44,353 nucleotides of DNA from Gemmatimonadota bacterium (lineage in GTDB: Bacteria > Gemmatimonadota > Gemmatimonadetes > Longimicrobiales > Gaopeijiaceae), in contig JAPPGM010000156.1 of the NCBI GenBank assembly GCA_028874995.1, positions 28,763 to 73,115 of the forward strand, written 5' to 3'. The position numbers were made by a program, and so were the translations under genes. The notes under the pieces were generated by a model, which saw only the letters and a program-made list of their open reading frames with translations, was not told the origin of the DNA and searched no databases. Positions within the stretch are counted from its first letter, which is position 1, and every line of letters starts with the position of its first letter. Below are positions 25,912 to 36,707 of the stretch, one piece after another.

Positions 25912-26910
25912 ATGACGGGCGCCACCATGGTCGAGCATCACCTCAACGCCGAAGGGGCCGACCAGTTCATCCTGGCCGGCGTGGGGGACGCGAACTTCCG
26001 CGAACTGGAGTCGCTCTTCGGCGTGAAGGTAGTGCTGCGCGGAGACAGCGTCCGGCTCGAGGGCGAGCTGGAGTCGGTGGCGGACTCGGCCAGGGTGGTC
26101 GAGCACATGATCGAGCTGGCGCGGCTGGGGAGGCCGTTTCGCGCCCCGGACGTGGCCCGTTTCGCCGCCAGCCTCGAGACCCGCGAGGGACCGGACATCC
26201 GCGGCGACGATGAACGACTGCGCATCACCGTGCCGGGATCGCGCCGCACGATCGTCCCCCGCTCCGAGGGCCAGCGCTGCTACATGCGGGCCATGGAGGA
26301 CTCCGACATCGTGATCTCGATCGGGCCGGCCGGGACGGGGAAGACCTACCTGGCCGTGGCCCGGGCGGTGGACGAACTATTCCGCAAGCGGGTGCGGCGG
26401 ATCATCCTGGCGCGGCCGGCGGTCGAGGCGGGCGAGAACCTGGGCTTTCTGCCGGGCGATCTGCAGGAGAAGGTGGATCCGTACTTGCGCCCCCTCTACG
26501 ACGCGCTCGAGGACATGATGCCGCCGTCACGGGTGCGGCGCGGGATCGCCGAACGCACCATCGAGATCGCGCCGCTGGCCTACATGCGCGGCCGCACCCT
26601 GTCCGACGCCTTCGTGATCCTCGACGAGGCCCAGAACGCCACCGCGGCCCAGATGAAGATGTTCCTGACCCGGATCGGGGTGAACTCGCGGGTCGTGATC
26701 ACGGGAGACAAGACCCAGATCGACCTCCCCCGCTCCCAGGTGTCGGGACTCATTCAGGTGGAGGCGATCCTGAAGGAGGTCGACGGTATCGACTTCGTCT
26801 ACCTGGACGAACGCGACGTCACCCGTCACCGCCTCGTGAAGCAGATCGTCCGCGCCTACGCCGCCGCGGACGGGCGCCAGGACGGTGGCCGCGACCATGA
26901 GGCGCGGTAG
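25912..26910 (+). CDS. phoH: PhoH-family ATPase
   Basis: 332 aa. N-terminal KH-like segment (about 10-80) followed by the PhoH domain: Walker A GPAGTGKT near 138-145, [20 protein letters not shown], Walker [22 protein letters not shown], and [16 protein letters not shown]. PhoH-like proteins occur next to ybeY in many bacteria and are linked to RNA processing, which this order repeats. GGAGG lies nine nt before the ATG. Its end overlaps the next gene. Confidence 0.94.
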   Translation: MTGATMVEHHLNAEGADQFILAGVGDANFRELESLFGVKVVLRGDSVRLEGELESVADSARVVEHMIELARLGRPFRAPDVARFAASLETREGPDIRGDDERLRITVPGSRRTIVPRSEGQRCYMRAMEDSDIVISIGPAGTGKTYLAVARAVDELFRKRVRRIILARPAVEAGENLGFLPGDLQEKVDPYLRPLYDALEDMMPPSRVRRGIAERTIEIAPLAYMRGRTLSDAFVILDEAQNATAAQMKMFLTRIGVNSRVVITGDKTQIDLPRSQVSGLIQVEAILKEVDGIDFVYLDERDVTRHRLVKQIVRAYAAADGRQDGGRDHEAR

Positions 26911-29098
26911 CCGCAAGCCCGGCCGGCTTTCGCGGGCCCCGGAGAAGCGCTGGCCGGACGGGGTGGTCCATCACGGCGCGAGGTGGCTGGTGCTCCTGGC
27001 GCTCGCGACGGGACTGGTAGTCATGTACCCCTCGGATCCCGGTGTGGGGATCGGGCGCCACCGGGTGGGCACGGTGGCCCCGCGAGACATCATCGCCCAG
27101 GTGGACTTCCAGGTGCCGAAGGATTCGGCGGAGCTGCGGCGTGAGCGGGAAGAGGCCGAGGCCGGGGTCATCCCCACATTCGTCTTCCAGGAGAACGCGC
27201 GCGATTCGTCGCTCTCGGCACTGGCGGCATTCTTCACACGCGTGGACTCCGCGGGTGCGAGCGACGGCGTGGCGGGGATCAGCGCGGTGATGGCGGCGTC
27301 GGCCATCGATGCGTCTGCGGAGCAGATCCAGATTCTTGCCGATCGGCGCCGGATGGCCACCCTGAGAGACCTGGCGGCGTCGGCGATCCGGACGCTCACC
27401 CCCGACGGCGTCATGTCTCCGAACGCCGCGTATCAGGTTGCCACCGACTCGATTCGCGTGGTCCGGCGCGGATCGACCGCGGTGGTGTCGCGAAACTCCG
27501 TGCTGTCGGGGCGCGACTTCTACGACCGCGCCCTGGCGGGGAGGGAACCCGGCGCGGATACCGGACTGCTCCGGCTCATCCTCGCCCGCTACCTCGCGCC
27601 CAGTCTCGTACCCGATACGCAGCGAACCGAAAGGGATCGGTCGCTGGCCCGCAACTCCGTACCGATCGTGGAGGCCCGGGTACTCGAGGGAGAGGCCATC
27701 GTACGGGCGAACCAGCAGGTCGGAGAGGCCGAGCTGCGCAAGCTGGACGCCTACCGCAACCAGCTGCGGGCCGAGGGTGTCAGCGTGGACAGTTCGAACA
27801 TCGCCGCGAACCTGGGGGGTCTGGTCCTCAACATCCTGTTGCTGGCCGTCTTCGGGGTCCTGGTCTTCTTCTTCCGCCCCGAGATCTACCTTTCCTTCCG
27901 ATCGCTCGCGGCGATCACCGGGATCTTCGCCATCTACTTCGTCTCCGGTCTGCTTGTCACGGGGCTGGACGTGCCCTCGGCCGCGATGCCCATCGTCTTC
28001 GTCGCCGTGTCTATCTCCATCCTGTGGGGTGGTCGGCTGGCGCTGCTGGCCACGCTCGTCGTCTGTTCGCTCACCGTAGTCCAGGAGCCCTTCGAGGCCG
28101 TGCAGCTGTTCGTCATCCTGCTGGCCGGCGGGTCGGCGGCCGCGCTTTCGGTTCGTACGCTGCGGCGACTGGCCCAGACGTGGGTGTTCATCGCCATCAC
28201 GGCGGGCGCCTTCGCCGTGGTCATCCTGGGCTTTCTGCTCAGGGGGGCGGACTTCACCTTCCTGCCCACCCTGGGCTGGGCGCTGGGCAGCACGATCGCC
28301 GGGACATTCATGGCCATCGGCTTCATTCCGGTCTTCGAATGGGTGACCGGGATCACGTCGGAGCAGACGCTCGTCGGCTGGGCGGACACGAACCGCCCCC
28401 TCCTGCGCCGCATGGCCGTCGAGGCACCGGGCACCTTCGCGCATACCATCCAGGCGGCCAACCTCGCCGAGGCGGGAGCCGCCGCCATCGGCGCCAACGG
28501 GCTGCTCTGCCGGGCCGGCGTCTACTATCACGATGTCGGCAAGATCGAGCGTCCCGGACATTTCATCGAGAACCAGCAGGGGCCCAATCCGCACGACCGG
28601 CTCGATCCGCGGGAGTCCGCTGAGATCGTGCGGGGTCATGTGACCGACGGCATCAGACTGGCGCGGCGTGAGCGGGTGCCGGAGGTCCTGCTCGACTTCA
28701 TCCGCGAGCATCACGGCGACCAGACCATCGGCTTCTTCCTGCGGCGCGCCCGTGAGCAGGCGGAGGCGGAGGGAGCCGAGCCTCCCGATCCGGCCGGTTT
28801 CCGGTATCCCGGCCCCCGTCCCCGCAGTCGCGAGACGGCGATCGCCATGCTGGCCGATTCGGTCGAATCCGCTGCCCGGGTGCTCCCGGAACCCACCCAG
28901 GAGAATCTCGAGGAATTGATTGAGGGGATCTTCGAGGGGAAGAGACGGCAGGGTCAACTGGACGACTGCGCGTTGACCTTCCAGGACATCGCGGCGCTCA
29001 AGCGGCGGTTCCTGCGGTTTCTTCTGGGGAGCTACCACCGGCGCATCAGCTATTCTGAAGCGCGGGACGCCGCCGCTGGTGACGGAGACGGGCGTTGA
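26885..29098 (+). CDS. PgpH-type 7TM-HD membrane protein (c-di-AMP phosphodiesterase family)
   Basis: 737 aa from GTG 26885; an ATG four codons later is possible. An N-terminal helix (about 33-47), a large extracellular 7TMR-HDED domain (about 60-300), seven hydrophobic helices (about 305-505) and a cytoplasmic HD domain. HD motif: His near 518 in [20 protein letters not shown] near 548-555, plus REHHGDQ and the DSVES segment. Listerial PgpH hydrolyses cyclic di-AMP. A partner diadenylate cyclase is not in the window. phoH and ybeY are immediate neighbours, the common gene order. Confidence 0.92.
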   Translation: MAATMRRGSRKPGRLSRAPEKRWPDGVVHHGARWLVLLALATGLVVMYPSDPGVGIGRHRVGTVAPRDIIAQVDFQVPKDSAELRREREEAEAGVIPTFVFQENARDSSLSALAAFFTRVDSAGASDGVAGISAVMAASAIDASAEQIQILADRRRMATLRDLAASAIRTLTPDGVMSPNAAYQVATDSIRVVRRGSTAVVSRNSVLSGRDFYDRALAGREPGADTGLLRLILARYLAPSLVPDTQRTERDRSLARNSVPIVEARVLEGEAIVRANQQVGEAELRKLDAYRNQLRAEGVSVDSSNIAANLGGLVLNILLLAVFGVLVFFFRPEIYLSFRSLAAITGIFAIYFVSGLLVTGLDVPSAAMPIVFVAVSISILWGGRLALLATLVVCSLTVVQEPFEAVQLFVILLAGGSAAALSVRTLRRLAQTWVFIAITAGAFAVVILGFLLRGADFTFLPTLGWALGSTIAGTFMAIGFIPVFEWVTGITSEQTLVGWADTNRPLLRRMAVEAPGTFAHTIQAANLAEAGAAAIGANGLLCRAGVYYHDVGKIERPGHFIENQQGPNPHDRLDPRESAEIVRGHVTDGIRLARRERVPEVLLDFIREHHGDQTIGFFLRRAREQAEAEGAEPPDPAGFRYPGPRPRSRETAIAMLADSVESAARVLPEPTQENLEELIEGIFEGKRRQGQLDDCALTFQDIAALKRRFLRFLLGSYHRRISYSEARDAAAGDGDGR

Positions 29099-29568
29099 TC
29101 ACGGTCCACGTCAACGCGCCGGACGGGATCCGGGTGCCCGGCCTGCAGATCGATCGTGCGCTGCGTGCGACCCTGCGGCGTGAGGGGGTATCCCGAGCTG
29201 AGCTGTCCGTCACCTTCGTCAGCGACGCCAAGATAGCGGAACTGCACGGCCGCTACCTGGGACGCCCCGGCGTGACCGATGTGCTGGCCTTTGCACTCCA
29301 CCAGGACGGCGAAGATCCCCTGGGCGATGTGTACGTCGGACACGCGCAGGCCCTGCGGCAGGCGGCGGAAGCCGGTGCCGAGGCCGACGAGGAGCTGCTC
29401 AAGCTGGCGGTGCACGGCACCCTGCACGTGCTGGGGTACGATCACCCGGACGGGCCGGAGCGTGTCCGGTGCGAGATGTACCGGGTACAGGAAGCGGTGC
29501 TGCGGGGGTTGGCGGCTGAACTGGACAAACCGTCGCCGGCTGCGGCGCCGGTAGGGGAGGTAGCATGA
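29095..29568 (+). CDS. ybeY: Endoribonuclease YbeY
   Basis: 157 aa metal-dependent RNase of rRNA maturation and ribosome quality control. The zinc motif HGTLHVLGYDH is intact near residue 106, and GVTDVLAFAL precedes it as in the family. The TTG start at 29095 overlaps the preceding stop (TTGA) and has GGAG eight nt upstream. Its own stop overlaps mgtE (ATGA). The C-terminal Pro/Ala tail is unremarkable. Confidence 0.95.
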   Translation: MITVHVNAPDGIRVPGLQIDRALRATLRREGVSRAELSVTFVSDAKIAELHGRYLGRPGVTDVLAFALHQDGEDPLGDVYVGHAQALRQAAEAGAEADEELLKLAVHGTLHVLGYDHPDGPERVRCEMYRVQEAVLRGLAAELDKPSPAAAPVGEVA

Positions 29569-30938
29569 GCGCCGACCCCCCCCCGATCGTGGCCAGCCGT
29601 GCCGCGCTGGCGGAACTGCTGGAGCTGATCGAACGCGGCCGGTTGGCCCGGCTGCCCGCGCTCGTCGGAGAGATGCACCCCTCGGACATCGCCGACCTGA
29701 TCGCTTCCGTGCCCTCCGAGGAACAGCGTCTGGAAGTTCTGAAGGCGCTCCCGACCGAGGTGGCGTCCGAGACGCTTGCCGAGATGGAGGAGGACGAAGA
29801 CCGGGCGGAGCTTCTGACCGAACTGGGCGCGCGCCGCGGCGCGGAGCTGCTGCAGGAGCTGGCCGACGACGACGTGGCCGACCTGCTGGGCGAACTCGAA
29901 CCGGGCGACCGGGACCGGATGCTGGCCGCGCTGCCCTCCGAGGAAGCCGGCGAGATCCGGGAACTCCTGCGCTACGGCGAGGAGACGGCCGGCGGTCTCA
30001 TGACCACATCGCTGGTGTCGGTCTCCACCACCGCCACCGCCGCCGAGGCCATCGGCGAGATCCGGGAAAAAGGCCGCGAGGTGGAGGAGTTCTACACGGT
30101 CTTCGTGGTCGACCAGCGTGGACGCCTGGAGGGGACCGTACCGCTCGACGACCTCATCCTGGCCGACCCGGGCGACACGGTGCAGTCGCTGGTGGTGCCC
30201 GCTCCCGCCACCGTGCTTCCCGATACGGACCAGGAGGAGGTGGGGCGGGTGATGGGCCGCTACAACCTGGTCAACATCCCGGTCGTGAACGACGAGGGGT
30301 CGCTGCTCGGCCGCATCACCTTCGACGACGTGATCGACGTGATCGAGGCCGAAACCACGGAGGACATCCTCCGGCTCGCCGGCGTGTCGGACGAGGAGGA
30401 GCTGAAGGGTGGATGGGTCGACTCGGTCCGGTCACGGCTACCGTGGCTGGTGCTCAACCTCGTGACGGCGGGGGTGGCGGCATCGGTGATCCTCAGGTTC
30501 GAGGACGTGATCAGGCAGGTCACCTTTCTCGCCTTCCTGATGCCGGTGATCGCGGCGCTGGGTGGGAACACGGGGACCCAGGCCCTGGCCGTGACCATCC
30601 GCCGCATCGCCGTGGGGGACGAGCTGCCCGGCGGCCGCTTCCAGGTCGTGGGCAAGGAGGTTCTGGTGGGCCTTCTGAACGGTCTCGTTCTCGGGCTCGT
30701 CTTCGCTCTCTTCGCCTATGCGTATGTTCCCGAGGACGGCCTGCGCATCGGCCTGGTGGTCCTGCTGGCCATGTGGGCGAACATCGTGGTTGCCGGGTTC
30801 GCCGGAGCGCTGATCCCCACCGTCCTCAAGCGTGTCGGGGTCGACCCGGCGGTCGCGTCCTCGGTGTTCGTCCACACACTGACCGACCTGGTGGGATTCA
30901 TCATGGTGCTCAGCCTGGCGGCGGGACTCCTCTTTTAG
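29565..30938 (+). CDS. mgtE: Magnesium transporter MgtE
   Basis: 457 aa. Cytoplasmic N domain of acidic helical repeats (about 20-135), a CBS pair (about 138-260) and five C-terminal membrane helices (about 285-457). PGDRDRMLAALPSEEAGEI, GGLMTT and the pore segment with GGNTGTQALAV are family hallmarks. The N and CBS domains act as the Mg2+ sensor that gates the pore. Last gene of the aspS block. Confidence 0.96.
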   Translation: MSADPPPIVASRAALAELLELIERGRLARLPALVGEMHPSDIADLIASVPSEEQRLEVLKALPTEVASETLAEMEEDEDRAELLTELGARRGAELLQELADDDVADLLGELEPGDRDRMLAALPSEEAGEIRELLRYGEETAGGLMTTSLVSVSTTATAAEAIGEIREKGREVEEFYTVFVVDQRGRLEGTVPLDDLILADPGDTVQSLVVPAPATVLPDTDQEEVGRVMGRYNLVNIPVVNDEGSLLGRITFDDVIDVIEAETTEDILRLAGVSDEEELKGGWVDSVRSRLPWLVLNLVTAGVAASVILRFEDVIRQVTFLAFLMPVIAALGGNTGTQALAVTIRRIAVGDELPGGRFQVVGKEVLVGLLNGLVLGLVFALFAYAYVPEDGLRIGLVVLLAMWANIVVAGFAGALIPTVLKRVGVDPAVASSVFVHTLTDLVGFIMVLSLAAGLLF

Positions 30939-30965
30939 TTTTGGAACGAAGACCCGGAAAGACAA

Positions 30966-31007
30966 CATGTATACTCTACATGACATAATGTAATGTCTGC
31001 ATTACAT
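30966..31007. promoter_or_regulatory. AT-rich palindromic element, copy C (meaB 5' end)
   Basis: Two perfect palindromes in tandem: CATGTA-N5-TACATG (30966-30982) and ATGTAATG-N4-CATTACAT (30988-31007). The second covers the meaB start codon at 30993, so a bound regulator would block expression. Similar sequences occur at 10605-10644 and 13591-13619. Strikingly AT-rich in a GC-rich region. Confidence 0.65.
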
Positions 31008-32129
31008 CGTGAGTCGGCTGCGCACGACGTTCCCGGCACCTCGAAGAGCACCTCAGCGCGCAAGCGGCTGGTGGACGATTTCCACGCCGGAAGGCGGCCG
31101 GCTCTGGCGCGGGCCATTTCGATGGTGGAAGGGGGGCGGCCGGGCGTCGGTACGCTCCTTGGGGAACTTCTTCTGGCACAGCCGCAGGCATTTCGTCTGG
31201 GAGTGACCGGTCCGCCGGGCGCGGGGAAGTCCAGCCTGATCGCGGGGCTGGCCGCGCTCCTGCGTGCGCGGGGTGAGGAGGTCGCGATCGTCGCCGTCGA
31301 TCCCACATCGCCCTTCTCCGGGGGGGCACTCCTCGGGGATCGCATCCGGATGAACGACCTGGCCACCGATCCGGGGATCTTCATCCGCTCGATGGCGACG
31401 CGGGGGTCGCTCGGGGGGCTGGCCGCCACGACGCGCGAGGTGATCGATCTTCTGGACGCCTTCGGCTTCTCCCACATCCTGGTCGAGACGGTAGGGGTGG
31501 GGCAGACGGAACTCGAGATCGCGTCGACGGCCGATTCCGTTGCGGTGGTGCTCGTGCCGGAATCGGGCGACGGCATCCAGGCAATGAAGGCGGGGCTCAT
31601 GGAGATCGCGGACCTGTTCGTGGTCAACAAGTCGGACCGGATCGGCGCGGACCGGATGGTGCGGGCCATCCGCCAGGCCCTTCTCCTCAGGACCGGCCGC
31701 GGCGGCCCCGATGTCCCGGCCCACCACGGCCTGGACCTTTCGCGCGTCCCCGCCGGAACCGACTCTCCGGCAGACTCGGATGCTCCGCCCCCCCCACCCC
31801 CCTCCCCCCGCTGGGACATCCCCGTGCTCAAGACCTCGGCCGGCCGTGGAGAGGGCATCGACGAGTTCCTGGAACATTTCCACGCCCACCAGCACTATCT
31901 CAGGGAGTCGGGTGCGCTGGAGCGCCGCCGCCGGTTGCGCGCCCGCCGCCGAATCCGCGATGTGGTCGAGGGACGTCTGCGGCGCCGGGCAGGGGAGTTT
32001 CTCGAGCGGCACCCGGATCTTTCGCGCTGGGTTGCCGAAGTTGCGGCCGGCCGCGCAACGGCTTACGGGGTGGCCGAAACGGTGATTCCCTCCATATTGA
32101 GGGAGCCACCCGAGCCAGGGACGACGTAG
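30993..32129 (+). CDS. meaB: MeaB/ArgK-type G-protein chaperone of a B12-dependent mutase
   Basis: 378 aa. GTPase that gates cofactor loading and protects adenosylcobalamin mutases. Walker A GPPGAGKS at 73-80; VDPTSPFSGGALLGDRIRM, MATRGSLGGLA, ILVETVGVGQTE and the base motif NKSDR are typical. Residues about 240-275 are an unusual insert rich in Pro, Ser and Asp with seven prolines in a row, before the conserved IPVLKTSA. The ATG at 30993 has no ribosome binding site and lies inside a palindrome; the first 25 residues are not conserved, and a GTG at 31071 is an alternative start. The partner mutase follows after 13 nt. Confidence 0.92.
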   Translation: MSALHRESAAHDVPGTSKSTSARKRLVDDFHAGRRPALARAISMVEGGRPGVGTLLGELLLAQPQAFRLGVTGPPGAGKSSLIAGLAALLRARGEEVAIVAVDPTSPFSGGALLGDRIRMNDLATDPGIFIRSMATRGSLGGLAATTREVIDLLDAFGFSHILVETVGVGQTELEIASTADSVAVVLVPESGDGIQAMKAGLMEIADLFVVNKSDRIGADRMVRAIRQALLLRTGRGGPDVPAHHGLDLSRVPAGTDSPADSDAPPPPPPSPRWDIPVLKTSAGRGEGIDEFLEHFHAHQHYLRESGALERRRRLRARRRIRDVVEGRLRRRAGEFLERHPDLSRWVAEVAAGRATAYGVAETVIPSILREPPEPGTT

Positions 32130-32142
32130 GAAAAGCCGAGAC

Positions 32143-33861
<1,719 letters not shown>

Positions 33862-33915
33862 CCTCCCGCCGCTGCGCCGCACCACCTCACGTACTCGACC
33901 CGTCCCGACCGACTC

Positions 33916-35283
33916 ATGCATCCCCGTGTGCTCGTCGCCGATGACCAGCCCGATGTCGTCGAAGCGCTCCGGCTGCTTCTCGATTCGGCGGGCTTCGGTC
34001 TCGAAACCGCTTCCGGGCCCGCCGAGGCACTGGCGCGGGCAAGAGTCGGCGAGTTCGACGCCGCCCTCATCGACCTGAACTACACCCGCGATACGACCTC
34101 GGGGCGCGAAGGTCTGGACCTGCTGGCGCAGCTGCGCGACCTCGATGCGACCCTGCCGGTGGTGGTGATGACGGCGTGGGGCAGCGTGGAGGGGGCGGTC
34201 CAGGCGATGCGGCGCGGGGCCCGGGACTACATCGAAAAGCCCTGGGACAACACCCGCCTGCTCGCGACGCTCGAAACGCAGATCGAGTTCGGACGGGCCC
34301 TGAGGCGTTCGCAGAAGCTGGAGACCGAAAACCGGCGGCTCCGGCGCGACGATGGGGTTCCTCCGCTCATCGCGGGCTCACCCGCGATGCGGCCGGTGCT
34401 GAGAATGATGGAACGGGTCGCGCCGTCGGACGCAAATGTCCTGCTGACCGGCGAACACGGCACGGGTAAGGAGGTGGCGGCGCGGTGGCTGCACGCCGCG
34501 TCCCAGCGCCAGGACGCGCCCCTCGTCACCGTCAACATGGGAGGATTCGCCGAGGGGGTTTTCGAGAGTGAACTCTTCGGGCACGTCAAGGGAGCCTTCA
34601 CCGATGCCAGGACCGACCGAATCGGGTGTTTCGAACTCGCCCACCGCGGGACGCTGTTCCTGGATGAGATTGCGAACGCAAGCCTCAAGATACAGGCCAA
34701 CCTGCTGAGGGTCCTCGAAACAGGGGAGATCCGGCGCGTGGGGTCGTCGGTGGTTCGCCGCTGCGATGTCCGGGTCCTGTCGGCCACCAACGCCGACCTG
34801 GATGAGGCGGTTGCGGAAGGTCGTTTCCGGGAAGACCTCCTGTATCGGCTGAACACGGTGGAGATCGATCTTCCGCCGCTGCGCGACCGCGAGGAGGACA
34901 TACCGGTCCTCGTCTCCCACTTTCTGAGGCGCTACTCGGCCCGTTACCGGCGGCCGGATGTCGCGTTTTCGGCGGAGGCGTCGCGGACACTCCTGCGTCA
35001 CCCCTGGCCCGGCAACGTCCGTGAACTGCTGCAAACGGTGGAGCGCGCGGTGGTACTGTCCCGGGGACCGGAGATCGGGGTCGAGCATCTGGGGCTGCGG
35101 CGTGCCTCGACCGCCCAGCGGGCGCTGGAGGAAATGACCCTGGGCGAGGTGGAACGCCTGCTCATCGAGCGCGCGCTGGAACGGTGCCGGGGCAATGTGA
35201 GCAGGGCCGCGGACAAGCTCGGCCTCAGCCGCAGTGCGCTCTACCGGCGAATCGAGCGCCACCGGATCGGTGCGGGCTCATGA
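33916..35283 (+). CDS. NtrC-family sigma-54-type response regulator with GAFTDA loop
   Basis: 455 aa. Receiver domain (1-125) with Asp53, Thr86 and Lys108; AAA+ domain with Walker A GEHGTGK (179-185) and Walker B FLDE (248-251); Fis-type helix-turn-helix at the C-terminus (GNVSRAADKLGLSRSALYRRI). The sigma-54 contact loop reads GAFTDA (226-231) rather than GAFTGA. The key Thr is kept, so activity with sigma-54 remains possible but not certain. The stop overlaps the start of the sensor kinase (ATGA), which is its likely partner. Confidence 0.94.
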   Translation: MHPRVLVADDQPDVVEALRLLLDSAGFGLETASGPAEALARARVGEFDAALIDLNYTRDTTSGREGLDLLAQLRDLDATLPVVVMTAWGSVEGAVQAMRRGARDYIEKPWDNTRLLATLETQIEFGRALRRSQKLETENRRLRRDDGVPPLIAGSPAMRPVLRMMERVAPSDANVLLTGEHGTGKEVAARWLHAASQRQDAPLVTVNMGGFAEGVFESELFGHVKGAFTDARTDRIGCFELAHRGTLFLDEIANASLKIQANLLRVLETGEIRRVGSSVVRRCDVRVLSATNADLDEAVAEGRFREDLLYRLNTVEIDLPPLRDREEDIPVLVSHFLRRYSARYRRPDVAFSAEASRTLLRHPWPGNVRELLQTVERAVVLSRGPEIGVEHLGLRRASTAQRALEEMTLGEVERLLIERALERCRGNVSRAADKLGLSRSALYRRIERHRIGAGS

Positions 35284-36695
35284 GTCGCGGTGCCGGTCGT
35301 CCGCGCGGTGCTCGCCGGTCGCCCTTCGTCCCTTCCCGGCGGCCGCTCTTCCGGCTGTGGCACCGTCTTGAGTTCGATCGGCAGATCGTCCTCCTTTCCG
35401 GGATAGCGGGCCTGCCGGCCTTCGCTCTGGCCATGTACCTGCTATGGACCGCGGGCTTCGACCCCGGGACCCGCTGGCTTACCGCCGTCGGGCTGCTGGT
35501 GCTCTGGGCATCCTTGACCGCGGCCCTGAGGACTCAGTTGGTGCGGCCCATCCGCACCCTGTCCACGGTACTGTCGGCGTTGAGGGTGGGCGATTTCTCA
35601 CTGCGCACCCGCGTTCGCGACGAGTTGGAAGGCCCCCTCGCCTCGGCCTTCCACGAGGCGAACCAATTGAAGACCATCCTCCGCGAGCAACGGCTCGGCG
35701 CGGTCGAGGCGACCGCTCTGCTCAGGAGGGTCCTGGAGGAGATCGACGTGGCGGTCTTCGCCTTTGACGGGGCGGGAGAACTGCGCCTCCTCAATCGCGC
35801 GGGGGAACGGCTCCTGGGTGAGCCCGCGACGGCCCTCATGGGAAAGGGGGCCGCGCAGCTCAACCTCGCCGAGGCCCTTTCCGGCCCCGCGCCGCGCACC
35901 CTGGAGATACGGCTGCCCGGCGGACAGGGACGGTGGGAGCTGAGGCGCACCACGATCCGGCAGGATGGCGCTCCGCTGAGGCTCCTCGTGCTCTCCGACC
36001 TGGCCCGCGCGCTGCGCGAAGAGGAGCGCCTCGCGTGGAAGCGGATCATCCGCGTGCTCAGCCACGAGATCAACAACAGCCTCGCCCCGATCAAGTCCAT
36101 TGCCGCCAGCTTGCGCACGCTCATGCGACGGAAACCGGCACATGCCGACCTCGAGAGCGATTTGGCCGGTGGTCTCAGAGTGATCGCGGGCCGTGCGGAG
36201 TCTCTCGGCCGCTTCATGGCGGCCTATGCCCGGCTGGCCAGGCTGCCGCCGCCGATGCTCGCCCCTGTGCAAATCGCCCCGCTGGTCCGCAGGAGCGCCG
36301 CGCTGGAGACCCGTCTGCCCGTGGAGGTCAGGGATGGTCCGCCGGCCCGCATCATGGCCGACGCGGATCAGTTCGACCAACTCCTCATCAACCTTGTGCG
36401 AAATGCGGCCGACGCCTCAATCGAGTCCGGCGGAGGTGTCACGGTGCGCTGGCGGATCCCCGACGCGGAGACCCTCGAACTGCTCGTCGAGGACGAAGGA
36501 CCCGGATTGGCGGACCAGGCCAACCTCTTCGTCCCGTTCTTCACAACGAAGCCCGGGGGCTCCGGGATCGGTCTGGCGCTCTGCCAGGAGATCGCCGACG
36601 GCCACGGTGGCCGAATCGTCCTGTGCAACCGCGAGCCCAGGGGAGCGGTGGCGGTGCTTTCTCTGCCCCTGTTGCCCGACACGAGTGCCGGCTGA
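35280..36695 (+). CDS. NtrY-like membrane sensor histidine kinase
   Basis: 471 aa from ATG 35280 overlapping the regulator stop. Two hydrophobic helices (about 35-56 and 65-84), a HAMP-like segment (about 85-135), a PAS-like domain (about 145-240) and a HisKA/HATPase core. His262 in VLSHEINNSLAPIKS is the phospho-acceptor; ATP-lid motifs NLVRNAADAS, DEGPGL and GSGIGLAL follow. The short periplasmic loop between the helices suggests sensing within the membrane or cytoplasm, as in NtrY relatives. Convergent with ompA-like 1 (12-nt gap). Confidence 0.93.
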   Translation: MSRGAGRPRGARRSPFVPSRRPLFRLWHRLEFDRQIVLLSGIAGLPAFALAMYLLWTAGFDPGTRWLTAVGLLVLWASLTAALRTQLVRPIRTLSTVLSALRVGDFSLRTRVRDELEGPLASAFHEANQLKTILREQRLGAVEATALLRRVLEEIDVAVFAFDGAGELRLLNRAGERLLGEPATALMGKGAAQLNLAEALSGPAPRTLEIRLPGGQGRWELRRTTIRQDGAPLRLLVLSDLARALREEERLAWKRIIRVLSHEINNSLAPIKSIAASLRTLMRRKPAHADLESDLAGGLRVIAGRAESLGRFMAAYARLARLPPPMLAPVQIAPLVRRSAALETRLPVEVRDGPPARIMADADQFDQLLINLVRNAADASIESGGGVTVRWRIPDAETLELLVEDEGPGLADQANLFVPFFTTKPGGSGIGLALCQEIADGHGGRIVLCNREPRGAVAVLSLPLLPDTSAG

Positions 36696-36707
36696 GGCGG
36701 GACCTGG

